A stretch of 64,000 nt of DNA, from positions 3,720,001-3,784,000 of the forward strand of contig NZ_JAUSQM010000001.1 in NCBI RefSeq assembly GCF_030811215.1, in the 5' to 3' direction. Below are positions 36,238-44,810 of the stretch, in pieces. A model generated the notes under the pieces. The model was not told the origin of the DNA. It was given only the letters and a program-made list of their open reading frames with translations, and ran no database searches. A program made the position numbers and the translations under genes. The stretch's first letter is position 1. Every line of letters starts with the position of its first letter. Origin of the DNA: Nocardioides massiliensis (GTDB taxonomy: Bacteria > Actinomycetota > Actinomycetes > Propionibacteriales > Nocardioidaceae).

Positions 36238-36995
36238 CCAGTCGTGCTGTCGTGCTCGGAGGCGCTTCGGGCATCGGGGCGGCCACTGCCCGGGCGCTGG
36301 CGGCAGCAGGTCACGCCGTGACGGTCGCCGATCTCACCGAGGAGGGTGCCGGCGCGGTCGTCGACGACCTGCCCGGCACCGGCCACGCCGCCCGGCGCTG
36401 CGACGTCACGGTCGAGACCGATGTCGACGCCCTGCTGAGCGAGGCCGGGGCCGATGGCAACCTCACGGCCGTGGTCAACAGCGCAGGGTCCAGCACCCTC
36501 GGGCTGCTCACCGAGCTCGACGAGGCGGAGTTCCGCCGGGTGGTCGACATCTGCCTGCACGGCGCCTTCCTGGTGCTCAAGCACGCCGGTCGCCACGTCG
36601 CCGACGGCGGTGCGATCTGTTCGCTGACCTCGCTCAACGCCCGCCAGCCCGCGGCTGGCTTCGGCCCCTACTGCGCCGCGAAGGCCGGCCTGGTGATGCT
36701 GACCGAGGTCGCCGCGCTCGAGCTGGCGCCGCGCGGCGTGCGCGTCAACGCCGTCTCCCCCGGGCTCGTGGACACACCGCTCACCGCACCCGCGATGGAC
36801 ATCCCCGGCGTGCGCGAGGACTACCTCGCCAACACCCCGCTCGGCCGGGCCGGCACCGCCGCGGAGGTCGCCGACGCCGTGCTCTTCGCGCTCACGACCC
36901 CGTGGCTGACCGGGGAGGCGATCGACCTCAACGGGGGCGCCCACCTGCGCGCCTACCCCGACGTGCACGGGCACGTGGTGCGCGCGTTCGGCTGA
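36234..36995 (+). CDS. Short-chain dehydrogenase/reductase
   Basis: A 253-residue SDR. The cofactor motif is LGGASGIGAATA, with VVNSAGSS (NAG motif), Ser in SLTSLNARQP and YCAAK as the catalytic Tyr-Lys. An Asp after strand 2 (TVADLTEEG) suggests NAD rather than NADP. GGAGG lies before the ATG, which overlaps the thioesterase stop. Last gene of the operon; a hairpin follows. Confidence 0.92.
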   Translation: MTSRAVVLGGASGIGAATARALAAAGHAVTVADLTEEGAGAVVDDLPGTGHAARRCDVTVETDVDALLSEAGADGNLTAVVNSAGSSTLGLLTELDEAEFRRVVDICLHGAFLVLKHAGRHVADGGAICSLTSLNARQPAAGFGPYCAAKAGLVMLTEVAALELAPRGVRVNAVSPGLVDTPLTAPAMDIPGVREDYLANTPLGRAGTAAEVADAVLFALTTPWLTGEAIDLNGGAHLRAYPDVHGHVVRAFG

Positions 36996-37008
36996 GCGCG
37001 CGCACCAC
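36975..37008. terminator. Bidirectional hairpin between convergent operons
   Basis: A perfect 12-bp inverted repeat, GTGGTGCGCGCG and its complement, with a 10-base loop that contains the SDR stop codon. It lies between the plus-strand operon and the convergent CoA-ligase gene. No U-tract. Confidence 0.72.
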
Positions 37009-37017
37009 GGCCCCGCG

Positions 37018-38610
37018 TCAGACGCCCGCGGGCTCCTGGACCTCCGTGTAGGACCGTCCGCGCTCCTCGCGGGCCCACAGCACCCCGTTGTCGGCCACGG
37101 GGCCCTGCTTGATGAGCTCGCGCTTGAGCACCTTGTTGGTCGCCGTCGACGGCAGCTCCGGCGCGATGCGGACGTAGCGCGGCCATGCCTTCGGCGAGAG
37201 GTCCGGCTGCGCTGCCAGGAACTCCTCGAGCTCGGCCGGCGTCAGCGTCGCCTCGTCGCGGAGCACGATCGCGGCCATCACCTGGTCGCCGACCCGCTCG
37301 TCGGGGACGGCGTACACCGCCACCCGGCTCAGCGGCTCCAGCCGCATGAGGATGCGCTCGATCGGGGCGGCCGCGAGGTTCTCCCCGTCGACCCGCATCC
37401 AGTCCGCCGTACGCCCGGCCAGGTAGACCCAACCGTCCTTGTCCCGGTAAGCCAGGTCACCGGACCAGTACATCCCGTGCCGCATCCGCTCGGCGTTGGC
37501 CTGCTCGTTGTTGTAGTAGCCGACGAAGTAGCCCGCGCCCTGGGTGTTGACCAGCTCCCCGATCGCCTCCTCGGGATTGAGCAGCACCCCGTTGTCGTCG
37601 AACTCCGCGGGCGCGCACTCGGTGACGGTGCGCGAGTTGTAGATCGCCACGCCCTCGGCGCCCTTGCCGATCGAGCCCTGCGGGGTGCCCTCCTCCCGGG
37701 TGACCATCACGGCGGTCTCGGTCGAGCCGTAGCCGTCCCAGACGATGCAGTCGAAGCGCCGGCTGAACTCGTCGATGTCGCGGTCGGAGGCCTCGTTGCC
37801 GAACGCCACGCGCAGCGGCAGGTCGGCGTCACCGGGTTGCTCGGGGGTCGCCAGGATGTAGGCGAGCGGCTTGCCGACGTAGTTCATGTAGGTCACGCCG
37901 TAGCGGCGTACGTCGTCGACGAACCGGCTGGCGGAGAACTTGGCCGGCACCATCGCCGCGCCGCTGTTGATCGCCACCGACCAGCCGGCCAGGATGCCGT
38001 TGGAGTGGAACATCGGCATCGACAGGTAGCAGACGTCGTCGGGCCCGATGGAGTATTTGTCGGCCAGCATCAGCCCGGCGAAGACGGCCATCAGGTTGCC
38101 GACCTGCACCGCCTTCGGGTCACCGCTCGTGCCGGAGGTGAAGATCAGCATGAACGGGTCCATGGCCTCGGTCTCGCGCAGGACTCGGAACGGTCCCGCC
38201 GCAGCCACCTCGTCGGCCCACGCCGCTCCCTCCACCTCGACGACCTGGACATCGCCGAGGTCGAGGCCGTCGAGCAGCTCGCGGTGCTCATTGTCGACCA
38301 GCAGCACCTGGACGTGCGCACGCTGGATGTCGCCGACCAGGCCGTCCCCGCGACGGGTGCTGTTGATCCCGGCGAGGACGTAGCCGGCCAAGCCGGCGCC
38401 GGCCAGCGCCTGCAGCATCTGCGGGGTGTTGGCCAGCAGCGTGCCGACGTGCGCCGGACGGTCCGGGTCGAGACGCGCCATGATGGCCGAGGCCTCCTGC
38501 TGGGCCCGGGCCAGGTGCTCGCGCCACGACAGCACCATGTCCCCCGACAGGACGCCGGGCTGGTCGTCCTGGAGCCGCTCCCTCAGCTGCTGCTGCACCG
38601 TCTCCGCCAC
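37018..38610 (-). CDS. Acyl-CoA synthetase, FadD17-like
   Basis: A 530-residue AMP-forming acyl-CoA ligase. The P-loop-like motif is MLIFTSGTSGDPKAVQ, the adenine motif is WDGYGSTETAV, GMYWSGDLAYRDKDGWVYLAGRTADWMRVDGENL is the A8 hinge region, and the catalytic Lys is in TATNKVLKRELI. It looks like the FadD17-type steroid-side-chain ligases, though that is judgement without a search. GTG is used, with GGAGG 5-9 bases upstream. It should activate a carboxylate produced in this island. Confidence 0.9.
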   Translation of the reverse strand: MAETVQQQLRERLQDDQPGVLSGDMVLSWREHLARAQQEASAIMARLDPDRPAHVGTLLANTPQMLQALAGAGLAGYVLAGINSTRRGDGLVGDIQRAHVQVLLVDNEHRELLDGLDLGDVQVVEVEGAAWADEVAAAGPFRVLRETEAMDPFMLIFTSGTSGDPKAVQVGNLMAVFAGLMLADKYSIGPDDVCYLSMPMFHSNGILAGWSVAINSGAAMVPAKFSASRFVDDVRRYGVTYMNYVGKPLAYILATPEQPGDADLPLRVAFGNEASDRDIDEFSRRFDCIVWDGYGSTETAVMVTREEGTPQGSIGKGAEGVAIYNSRTVTECAPAEFDDNGVLLNPEEAIGELVNTQGAGYFVGYYNNEQANAERMRHGMYWSGDLAYRDKDGWVYLAGRTADWMRVDGENLAAAPIERILMRLEPLSRVAVYAVPDERVGDQVMAAIVLRDEATLTPAELEEFLAAQPDLSPKAWPRYVRIAPELPSTATNKVLKRELIKQGPVADNGVLWAREERGRSYTEVQEPAGV

Positions 38611-38651
38611 GTCGTTCCTCCACCTCGACCGGTCGGCGCCGCCGGACGCCG

Positions 38652-38665
38652 TTGACGCGTGTCAA
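38652..38665. promoter_or_regulatory. Palindromic operator (copy 2) between CoA ligase and TetR genes
   Basis: TTGAC-GCGT-GTCAA again, here with perfect 6-bp arms when flanking bases are counted (GTTGAC, GTCAAC; 38651-38666). It lies 42 bases upstream of the CoA-ligase GTG and 61 bases upstream of the divergent TetR ATG, so it could control both. Confidence 0.78.
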
Positions 38666-38725
38666 CCTAAGATGTGGCGTGGCTCACGTCCAGCGGAAGT
38701 CCCGGTTTGGTCCACACTGGACCCC

Positions 38726-39268
38726 ATGTCGTCGCCGACCCGTGCCGCCATCGCACACGCGGCGCGACGGCGCTTCGCCCGCGACGGCTACACCGCGACG
38801 TCGGTGCGCTCGGTCGCCGCCGACGCCGGGATCGACCCCGCGCTGGTGATCCGGCACTTCGGCTCCAAGGAGCAGCTGTTCCTCGAGACGGTCGCGTTCC
38901 AGGGCCTGTTCACCGACGTCCTCGCCGGACCGCTCGATGGACTCGGCGCCCGGCTGGTCGCTGCGGTGGCCAGCGGTCGCGACGGCGAGCTGTTCGCGCC
39001 GTACCGCGTGCTCATGCGGGCCACCGACTCCGAGCGCGTGCGGCTGCGCCTGCTCGAGGCGATGGAGGCGATGTTCGTCGCACCTCTGGCTCCGCGCCTG
39101 CCGGGACCCCAGCCGGACCTGCGGGCGCGGCTCGTCGCCGCCCAGGTCTCCGGCCTGCTCGACCTGCTGGTGATCCTCGAGGAGCCGCAGGTGCTCGCGA
39201 CCCCGCCCGCCGACCTCGCGGCGGCCTACGGCCGGGCGATCCAGGCGCTGCTCGACGCGCCGGCCTGA
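38726..39268 (+). CDS. TetR-family regulator (second in the island)
   Basis: A 180-residue TetR regulator. Helix-turn-helix region: FARDGYTATSVRSVAADAGIDPALVIRHFGSKEQLFLETV (about 14-55). The C-terminal domain is of the TetR_C_17/28-like short kind. It is divergent from the CoA-ligase gene with the palindromic operator between, the classic arrangement for a local repressor. ATG at 38726 starts right before the domain. Confidence 0.92.
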   Translation: MSSPTRAAIAHAARRRFARDGYTATSVRSVAADAGIDPALVIRHFGSKEQLFLETVAFQGLFTDVLAGPLDGLGARLVAAVASGRDGELFAPYRVLMRATDSERVRLRLLEAMEAMFVAPLAPRLPGPQPDLRARLVAAQVSGLLDLLVILEEPQVLATPPADLAAAYGRAIQALLDAPA

Positions 39269-39271
39269 CGC

Positions 39272-40255
39272 TCAGGGGACGACGAGCACCTTCGCGTCGC
39301 CCGACCCCGCCGCCAGGTCGACGACCACGGCGTCGAGCTCGTCGAGACGCACCCGGCGCGAGATCATCCGCATCGCCTCGGGCAACCGTCCGGCGGCCAG
39401 CAGCCGAGCGGCTGCGAAGAACTCCGCGCGGCGGTAGTACGACACGAAGTGCAGCTCGACGTCCTTGACCACACCGGCCACCGGCGACACCGGGTCGGGA
39501 TCGACGCACACGCCTGCGACCACGCCGCGACCGCGCGGCGCGAGCGCCTCGATGACCGTCGCCAGCATCCCTGGCACGCCGACGCACTCCACCACCACGT
39601 CGTACGCCGCCCCCACCGGCTCCGTGGTCGGGTCGAGCACCGCGGTGGCCCCCACCGCGAGCGCGAGGTCGCGGCGCGCGGCCGAGACCTCGGAGACGAC
39701 GACCTCGAGGGCGCCGGCGCGCGCGGCCCACAGCGCGACGGTCAGGCCGACGGGGCCGGCGCCGACGACCAGCACCCGCTCCCCCGGCGCGACCCGCGCC
39801 CGGTTGACGGCGTGCAGGCCCACGGCGAGCGGCTCGACCAGGGCGCCGAGCTCGAGGTCGAGGTCCGCCGGCAGGGCGACCGCCTCCGCGGCGTCGACGA
39901 CCACCAGCTCGGCGAACCCACCGGGCGCCCCGCCGACACCGATCGCCGCCACGCGCTCGCAGCGCGCCGGATCGCCCAGGCCGCAGTCCGCGCAGGCACC
40001 ACACCCCAGCACCGGAAGAGCGGTCGCAGGCGTGCCCACCGGCCACGCCTCGGCGACGTCCGTGCCGGCGGCGACGACGGTGCCGGCGTACTCATGCCCC
40101 ATCACGGTGCCCTCGGGCATCCACCCGTGTGCCTTGAGGTCGGAGCCACAGACCCCGCACGCCGCGACGCGCAGCAGCAGCTGACCGGGGCCCGGGACCG
40201 GGTCCGGGAGCTCGCGGACGACGAAGGTTCCCCCGGCACAGACCGCAGCGCGCAT
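39272..40255 (-). CDS. Zinc-dependent alcohol dehydrogenase
   Basis: A 327-residue MDR enzyme. Catalytic zinc residues are in ACGVCGSDLKAHG and VMGHEYAG, and structural zinc cysteines in LGCGACADCGLGDPARC. The Rossmann motif is VVGAGPVGLTVAL, followed by an acidic residue (SEVSAARRD) suggesting NAD. It converges on the second TetR gene with three bases between the stops, and starts divergently from the operon at 40365. Confidence 0.9.
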   Translation of the reverse strand: MRAAVCAGGTFVVRELPDPVPGPGQLLLRVAACGVCGSDLKAHGWMPEGTVMGHEYAGTVVAAGTDVAEAWPVGTPATALPVLGCGACADCGLGDPARCERVAAIGVGGAPGGFAELVVVDAAEAVALPADLDLELGALVEPLAVGLHAVNRARVAPGERVLVVGAGPVGLTVALWAARAGALEVVVSEVSAARRDLALAVGATAVLDPTTEPVGAAYDVVVECVGVPGMLATVIEALAPRGRGVVAGVCVDPDPVSPVAGVVKDVELHFVSYYRRAEFFAAARLLAAGRLPEAMRMISRRVRLDELDAVVVDLAAGSGDAKVLVVP

Positions 40256-40285
40256 GGCGCGACGGTAGGGGTGACTGCGCATCTC

Positions 40286-40300
40286 GTCAACAGCGTTGAC
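40286..40300. promoter_or_regulatory. Everted GTTGAC repeat in a divergent promoter
   Basis: GTCAAC-AGC-GTTGAC, 6-bp arms with a 3-base centre, 31 bases upstream of the alcohol-dehydrogenase ATG. It uses the same half-sites as the operators at 32656 and 38652 but in opposite orientation, so it may bind another protein. Confidence 0.45.
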
Positions 40301-40332
40301 AACGCCCCACGGCCCCGCGAGAGGATGTAATC

Positions 40333-40346
40333 TAGAACACGTTCTC
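40333..40346. promoter_or_regulatory. KstR-like box upstream of the 40365 operon
   Basis: TAGAACACGTTCTC, matching the 14-bp KstR motif TNNAACNNGTTNNA at every fixed position except the last (C for A). It ends 18 bases before the GTG at 40365. KstR represses steroid ring and side-chain degradation genes in mycobacteria and rhodococci. Confidence 0.65.
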
Positions 40347-40364
40347 GTCAGCGAAAGGCCCGAC

Positions 40365-41591
40365 GTGCCCAGTCGTTTCCGCGCGCTCACCCGCGACCAG
40401 CTCGCCACGCTCGTGCCCGAGCTGCTGCTGATCGGGCAGCTCATCGACCGCTCCGGCATGGCGTGGTGCATCTCCGCCTTCGGTCGCGACGCGATGGGCG
40501 ACATCGCCATCGAGGAGTGGGCCGGGGCGTCCCCCATCTATGCCCCGCGGATGCAGCGCGCGCTCGGCTTCGAGGGCGACGACGTCACCACGCTCGTCAA
40601 GGGCCTGCAGCTCGACATCGGTGCGCCGCCTCAGTTCATGGACTTCCGCTACACCATCCACAGCCCGACGCACGCGGAGTTCCACCTCGACCACTGCGGC
40701 GCACTGCTCGACGTGGAGCCGATGGGTGACGACTACGTCACGGTGATGTGCCACGACATCGAGGACCCCACCTTCGACGCCACGGCCGCCGCGACGAATC
40801 CCAAGGCGCGGTTCCGGCCGATCCACCGGCCGCCGCGGGTGCCGGCCGACCGCGCACCGCACTGCGCCTGGACGATCGTCATCGACGAGGCCAACGAGCC
40901 GCTCGACCACCTGCCGCCCTACCACCACGTGATCACCAAGCACGCGGCGAGCATCGAGCTCGACCCGATCGACCCGCACGACGACGGCCTGGCCGACTAC
41001 AGCGGACCGGTGCTCGACGACCTCGACTTCGGCGCGTTCTCCCACTCGGCGCTCGTGCGGATGGCCGACGAGGTCTGCGTGCAGATGCACCTGCTCGCAC
41101 TGTCCTACACCCACGCCGTGCGTCAGCGTGCCGCCGACGAGCACCAGACCCGCCAGATCGCCCGCTCCTGCCTGGTCGGCCTGGCCGGCATCGCGGCCGA
41201 GCGGATCCACCGCGCCCTGGACCTGCCGGCCGACGAGAAGGGTGCCCTGCGCACCCTCGAGCTGCACCCGCTGCTCAACCCGGCGGCCTACGTCGAGGCC
41301 GACGTCGACGCCGACACGGTCAGCGTGCGGCCGTCGCTCGCCCACGAGGACGAGGACGCCTGGATCGTCCTGGTCGACGCGGAGAACCCCGCCGCCCTGC
41401 AGGCGATCGTGCGTGCGATCGACCCGCACCTCGACGTGGAGATGTCGGGGCCTGCCGACGGCTGGACCGCCCGGGTCGTCCGTCGCGACGAGCCCGCGCC
41501 CGAAGCCCGCGAGGTGCAGGTGACCCGGTTCAGCGCCGGCGCCAGCTTCACCTTCGAGCCGCGTCGCTCCCTGCCGATCACCCCCGTCTGA
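40365..41591 (+). CDS. Conserved protein of unknown function behind a KstR-like box
   Basis: A 408-residue soluble protein of no domain I can name. The N-terminal part has LVPELLLIGQLIDRSGMAWCISAFGRDAMGDIAIEEWAGASP and a His-rich stretch (AEFHLDHCGALLD, VMCHDIEDPTFDATA); the middle is also His/Asp-rich. No metal motif is certain. AAAGG lies eight bases before the GTG. Followed after seven bases by an atypical SDR; this unknown-plus-SDR pair reminds me of Rv3531c-Rv3530c of the mycobacterial steroid region, from memory only. Confidence 0.75.
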   Translation: MPSRFRALTRDQLATLVPELLLIGQLIDRSGMAWCISAFGRDAMGDIAIEEWAGASPIYAPRMQRALGFEGDDVTTLVKGLQLDIGAPPQFMDFRYTIHSPTHAEFHLDHCGALLDVEPMGDDYVTVMCHDIEDPTFDATAAATNPKARFRPIHRPPRVPADRAPHCAWTIVIDEANEPLDHLPPYHHVITKHAASIELDPIDPHDDGLADYSGPVLDDLDFGAFSHSALVRMADEVCVQMHLLALSYTHAVRQRAADEHQTRQIARSCLVGLAGIAAERIHRALDLPADEKGALRTLELHPLLNPAAYVEADVDADTVSVRPSLAHEDEDAWIVLVDAENPAALQAIVRAIDPHLDVEMSGPADGWTARVVRRDEPAPEAREVQVTRFSAGASFTFEPRRSLPITPV

Positions 41592-41598
41592 GCACCCG

Positions 41599-42429
41599 AT
41601 GACCCCGGTCCTCGCGCTCGCCGGCGCCGGCGACATGGCCACCGCCGTGGCCGTCCGGTTCGCCGCCACCCACACCGTCGTCGTCGGCGATCCCCGGGCG
41701 GCCAACCGCGCCGTCACGGTCGAGGCCGTGCGGGCGGCCGGCGGCACGGCGACCGAGGTCCCGCTCGACGTCACCGACCCCGATCAGCTCGCCGCCTTCC
41801 GCGCCACCTGTGCCGAGGCTGGGACCGTCACGGCGCTCCTCGTGGCTGCCGGGCTCGGTCCCGTCCAGGCGACACCGGCCCGCATCGTCGAGGTCGACCT
41901 GCTCGGCGTGGTCCGCGTCGTCGAGGTGTTCGCCGACGTGCTCGCGCCCGGTGGCGCGGCGCTGGTCATCTCCAGCATCGCCGGGCACTACCTCGGCCCC
42001 GTCGCGCCCGAGGTCGAGGGCGCGTGGGCGCACCTGCCGTTCGAGGAGCTGGGCGCCCATCCGGAGCTCTCCGCCGAGGCGCTCGCCGACAACCCGTCCC
42101 TGGCCTACATGCGGGCCAAGCGCGCCGTCCAGCTGCGGGTGCGTGCGGCGGCGGGCCCGTGGGGCGCCCGCGGCGTACGCATCAACACGATCAGCCCCGG
42201 GGTGATCGACACCGCGATGGGTCGCGAGGAGCTCGCCAGCCCCCACGGCGCCGGCATGCGGATGCTGCTCGACGCCGCTCCCCTCCCGCGGGTCGGCACC
42301 GTCGAGGAGGTCGCGTCCGCCGCGGCCTTCCTGCTCGGCCCCGAGGCTGCTTACATCACCGGCACCGACCTGATCGTCGACGGCGGCTCCGTGGCCACCG
42401 CCCTCCTCCCACCCGCACCGGCCACCTGA
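41599..42429 (+). CDS. Atypical SDR-family oxidoreductase
   Basis: A 276-residue SDR-fold protein in which the usual TGxxxGxG is replaced by AGAGDMATAVA. The catalytic Ser (VISSIAGHY) and Tyr-Lys (YMRAK) remain, and RGVRINTISPGVIDTAM and YITGTDLIVDGG are standard. An insertion of about 25 residues (PVAPEVEGAWAHLPFEELG) follows the Ser strand, as in hydroxysteroid-type SDRs. Substrate unknown. Confidence 0.86.
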   Translation: MTPVLALAGAGDMATAVAVRFAATHTVVVGDPRAANRAVTVEAVRAAGGTATEVPLDVTDPDQLAAFRATCAEAGTVTALLVAAGLGPVQATPARIVEVDLLGVVRVVEVFADVLAPGGAALVISSIAGHYLGPVAPEVEGAWAHLPFEELGAHPELSAEALADNPSLAYMRAKRAVQLRVRAAAGPWGARGVRINTISPGVIDTAMGREELASPHGAGMRMLLDAAPLPRVGTVEEVASAAAFLLGPEAAYITGTDLIVDGGSVATALLPPAPAT

Positions 42430-42446
42430 CGAGCAGAGGAGCTCCC

Positions 42447-42593
42447 ATGAAGACCCGTCTCAACTGCCCCTGCGGTGAATACATCACCGGCACCGACGAG
42501 GACGAGCTGGTCGCCAACGCCCAGGCGCATCTGTCCGCCGAGCACCCCGGTCGGGAGTACGACCGGGACGCGATCTTGTTCATGGCGAGCTGA
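42447..42593 (+). CDS. DUF1059-like small protein
   Basis: A 48-residue protein (MKTRLNCPCGEYITGTDEDE start) with a CPCG motif near the N-terminus and an AHLSAEHPG stretch, the pattern of DUF1059, where two Cys and one or two His could bind zinc. AGAGGAG lies seven bases before the ATG. It lies between oxidoreductase genes in the operon, and the next gene starts two bases after its stop. Function unknown. Confidence 0.82.
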   Translation: MKTRLNCPCGEYITGTDEDELVANAQAHLSAEHPGREYDRDAILFMAS

Positions 42594-42594
42594 C

Positions 42595-43701
42595 GTGCGG
42601 ACCACCGCTGCGGTCGTCCCCGCGCCGGGAGCGCCGTTCGAGATCCGCGAGCTCGAGGTCGACGACCTGCGCGACGACGAGGTGCTCGTGCGCATCGTGG
42701 CCTCGGGGTTGTGCCACACCGACCTCACCATCGCCGCGAGCTACCCGCCCGAGATGCTGCCGGCCGTCCTCGGCCACGAGGGCGCCGGGGTCGTCGAGGC
42801 CGTCGGGCCGGCCGTGGAGGGCATCACCGTGGGCGACCACGTCGTCCTCAGCTTCCGCTCGTGCCGCAGCTGCGCGCCGTGCAAGGCCGGCGACGTCGGC
42901 TACTGCGAGCAGAGCGTCGCCCTCAACTACATGGGCATGCGCCTCGACGGCAGCGTCACCTACCGCGACGGCGACACCCCGGTGATCGGCTCGTTCTTCG
43001 GCCAGTCGAGCTTCGCCCAGCACGCCATCGCGTACGCCGACAACTGCGTCGTGGTCGACAAGGGCGTCGACCTCGTCCACGCCGCACCGTTCGGCTGCGG
43101 CTACCAGACCGGCGCCGGCACCGTCATCAACGTCTTCGACGCCGGCCCGGACGACAGCCTGGCGGTGTTCGGCGTCGGCGCCGTCGGGCTGGCGGCGCTC
43201 GCCGCCGGCGCGGCCCGCGGCCTCGCCACGATGGTGGCGGTCGACCTGCTCCCGAGCCGGCTCGAGGCGGCCGAGCGCTACGGTGCGGTCGGCCTCAACC
43301 CCGCGGACTTCGGCGACGAGCCGGGCACGACGCTCCTCGACCGGCTCAAGGAGGTCACCGGCGGCGGAGCGCGTTACGGCATCGACACGACCGCGATCCC
43401 GGCGGTGGTGTCCCAGGCGATGGCGGCCCTGCGTCCCCAGGGCAAGCTCGCGGCGCTGGGCCTGACCTTCGAGGACTACCAGATCAGCGCGACCGACCTG
43501 CTCCACGGCGGCAAGACGCTCCTGTCGACCATCGAGGGCGAGTCGGACCCGCAGACGATGGTCCCCGCGCTGCTGCAGATGCGTGCCGAGGGCCGCTTCG
43601 ACGTCGACCCGCTGGTCACGACGTACCCCTTCAGCGCCATCAACGAGGCCGTCGCCGACGTGTCGTCGGGGGCGACGGTCAAGGCGGTCCTCACGTGGTG
43701 A
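42595..43701 (+). CDS. Zinc-dependent alcohol dehydrogenase (class III-like)
   Basis: A 368-residue MDR alcohol dehydrogenase. Catalytic zinc: SGLCHTDL, LGHEGAGVVEAVG and a Cys in PFGCGYQTGAG. Structural zinc: CRSCAPCKAGDVGYC. Rossmann: VFGVGAVGLAAL followed by Asp in VAVDLLPSR (NAD type). It resembles aryl-alcohol or long-chain alcohol dehydrogenases. Its stop overlaps the LLM start. Confidence 0.93.
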   Translation: MRTTAAVVPAPGAPFEIRELEVDDLRDDEVLVRIVASGLCHTDLTIAASYPPEMLPAVLGHEGAGVVEAVGPAVEGITVGDHVVLSFRSCRSCAPCKAGDVGYCEQSVALNYMGMRLDGSVTYRDGDTPVIGSFFGQSSFAQHAIAYADNCVVVDKGVDLVHAAPFGCGYQTGAGTVINVFDAGPDDSLAVFGVGAVGLAALAAGAARGLATMVAVDLLPSRLEAAERYGAVGLNPADFGDEPGTTLLDRLKEVTGGGARYGIDTTAIPAVVSQAMAALRPQGKLAALGLTFEDYQISATDLLHGGKTLLSTIEGESDPQTMVPALLQMRAEGRFDVDPLVTTYPFSAINEAVADVSSGATVKAVLTW

Positions 43702-44810
43702 TGCCCCGCGAGGGGCAGGCGTTCCCCGAGCTGGGCTGCTACGGGCTGGCGGGACACTCCGAGACCCCGGCCGACCTGATCGACGAGGTGCGGCTGGCCG
43801 AGGAGCTGGGCGTCGGATCGGTCTTCCTCTCCGAGCGGTTCAACCTCAAGGACGCCGCCGTGCTGGTGGGCGCGGCCGTCGCGGCCTCGACCCGCATCGG
43901 CATCGGCACCGCGGCGACCAACCACACGACTCGGCACCCGATCGTCACCGCCACCATGGCGACCACGGCACACCGGATGTCGGGCGGTCGCTACGCGTTC
44001 GGCCTCGGGCGCGGGTTCGACCGGCTCTTCGAGGTGATGGGGATGCCCCCGATCACCTCGGCCCAGATCGCCGACGCCGTCGGGCTCTACCGGCGGCTCT
44101 GGCACGGCGAGATGGTGCTCGGCCACGAAGGTCCGGCAGGCAGCTTCCCGTTCCTGCACCAGGACGCGGCCTTCGACGAGGACATCCCGGTGCTGCTCAC
44201 TGCCATCGGCCCGCGGACGCTGCGCTTCGCCGGCGCCCACGCCGACGGCGTCGTGCTCCACACCTTCCTCACCGACGAGACGCTGGCGCGCGCGGTCGCC
44301 ACGATCCGTGCCGGTGCCGCCGACGCCGGTCGCGACCCGGCCGGTGTGCGCATCTGGTCGGTGCTCGCGACGGTCGAGGACTCGATCGACGAGGAGCTGC
44401 GCCTGCGCAAGCTCGTCGGACGGCTGGCCACCTACCTGCAGGGGTACGGCGAGGTGATCGTCCGCGCCAACGGGTGGGACCTCGCGGTCCTGGAGCGGTT
44501 CCGCCAGGACCCGCTCGTGCAGGGCTACTCCGGCGCCTTCGACCAGGTCGGGACCACCGAGGAGCTGACCTACCTGCGCGACGAGGTCCTCCCCGCACAG
44601 TGGCTCGCGGCGTCCGCCACGGGCAGCGCCGAGCAGTGCGCGCGCCGGATCGCCGACCAGCTCGCCGCGGGTGCCGACAGCGTCGTGCTGCACGGGGCGA
44701 CGCCGACCGAGCTCGCGCCGGTGCTCGAGGCCTGGCGTGCGATCCGCCCGCACGACGACCTGGCCGGGCTGCCGACCAACCCGGGCTGGGCACGCGGGAG
44801 GCCGGCATGA
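43701..44810 (+). CDS. LLM-class F420-dependent oxidoreductase (TIGR03857-like)
   Basis: A 369-residue luciferase-like TIM-barrel protein. ELGCYGLAGHSETPADLIDEVRLAEELGVGSVFLSERFN at the N-terminus and HRMSGGRYAFGLGRGFDRLF in the middle suggest the actinobacterial TIGR03857 F420 group. It should pass hydride to or from coenzyme F420. GTG at 43698 is an equally possible start one codon earlier. Confidence 0.87.
   Translation: MPREGQAFPELGCYGLAGHSETPADLIDEVRLAEELGVGSVFLSERFNLKDAAVLVGAAVAASTRIGIGTAATNHTTRHPIVTATMATTAHRMSGGRYAFGLGRGFDRLFEVMGMPPITSAQIADAVGLYRRLWHGEMVLGHEGPAGSFPFLHQDAAFDEDIPVLLTAIGPRTLRFAGAHADGVVLHTFLTDETLARAVATIRAGAADAGRDPAGVRIWSVLATVEDSIDEELRLRKLVGRLATYLQGYGEVIVRANGWDLAVLERFRQDPLVQGYSGAFDQVGTTEELTYLRDEVLPAQWLAASATGSAEQCARRIADQLAAGADSVVLHGATPTELAPVLEAWRAIRPHDDLAGLPTNPGWARGRPA

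Noticed and set aside
40296-40331. TTGACA and TGTAAT as a sigma-70 promoter before the 40365 operon
   Set aside because: The spacing is 24 bases, too long; TTGACA is better explained as a half of the everted repeat.
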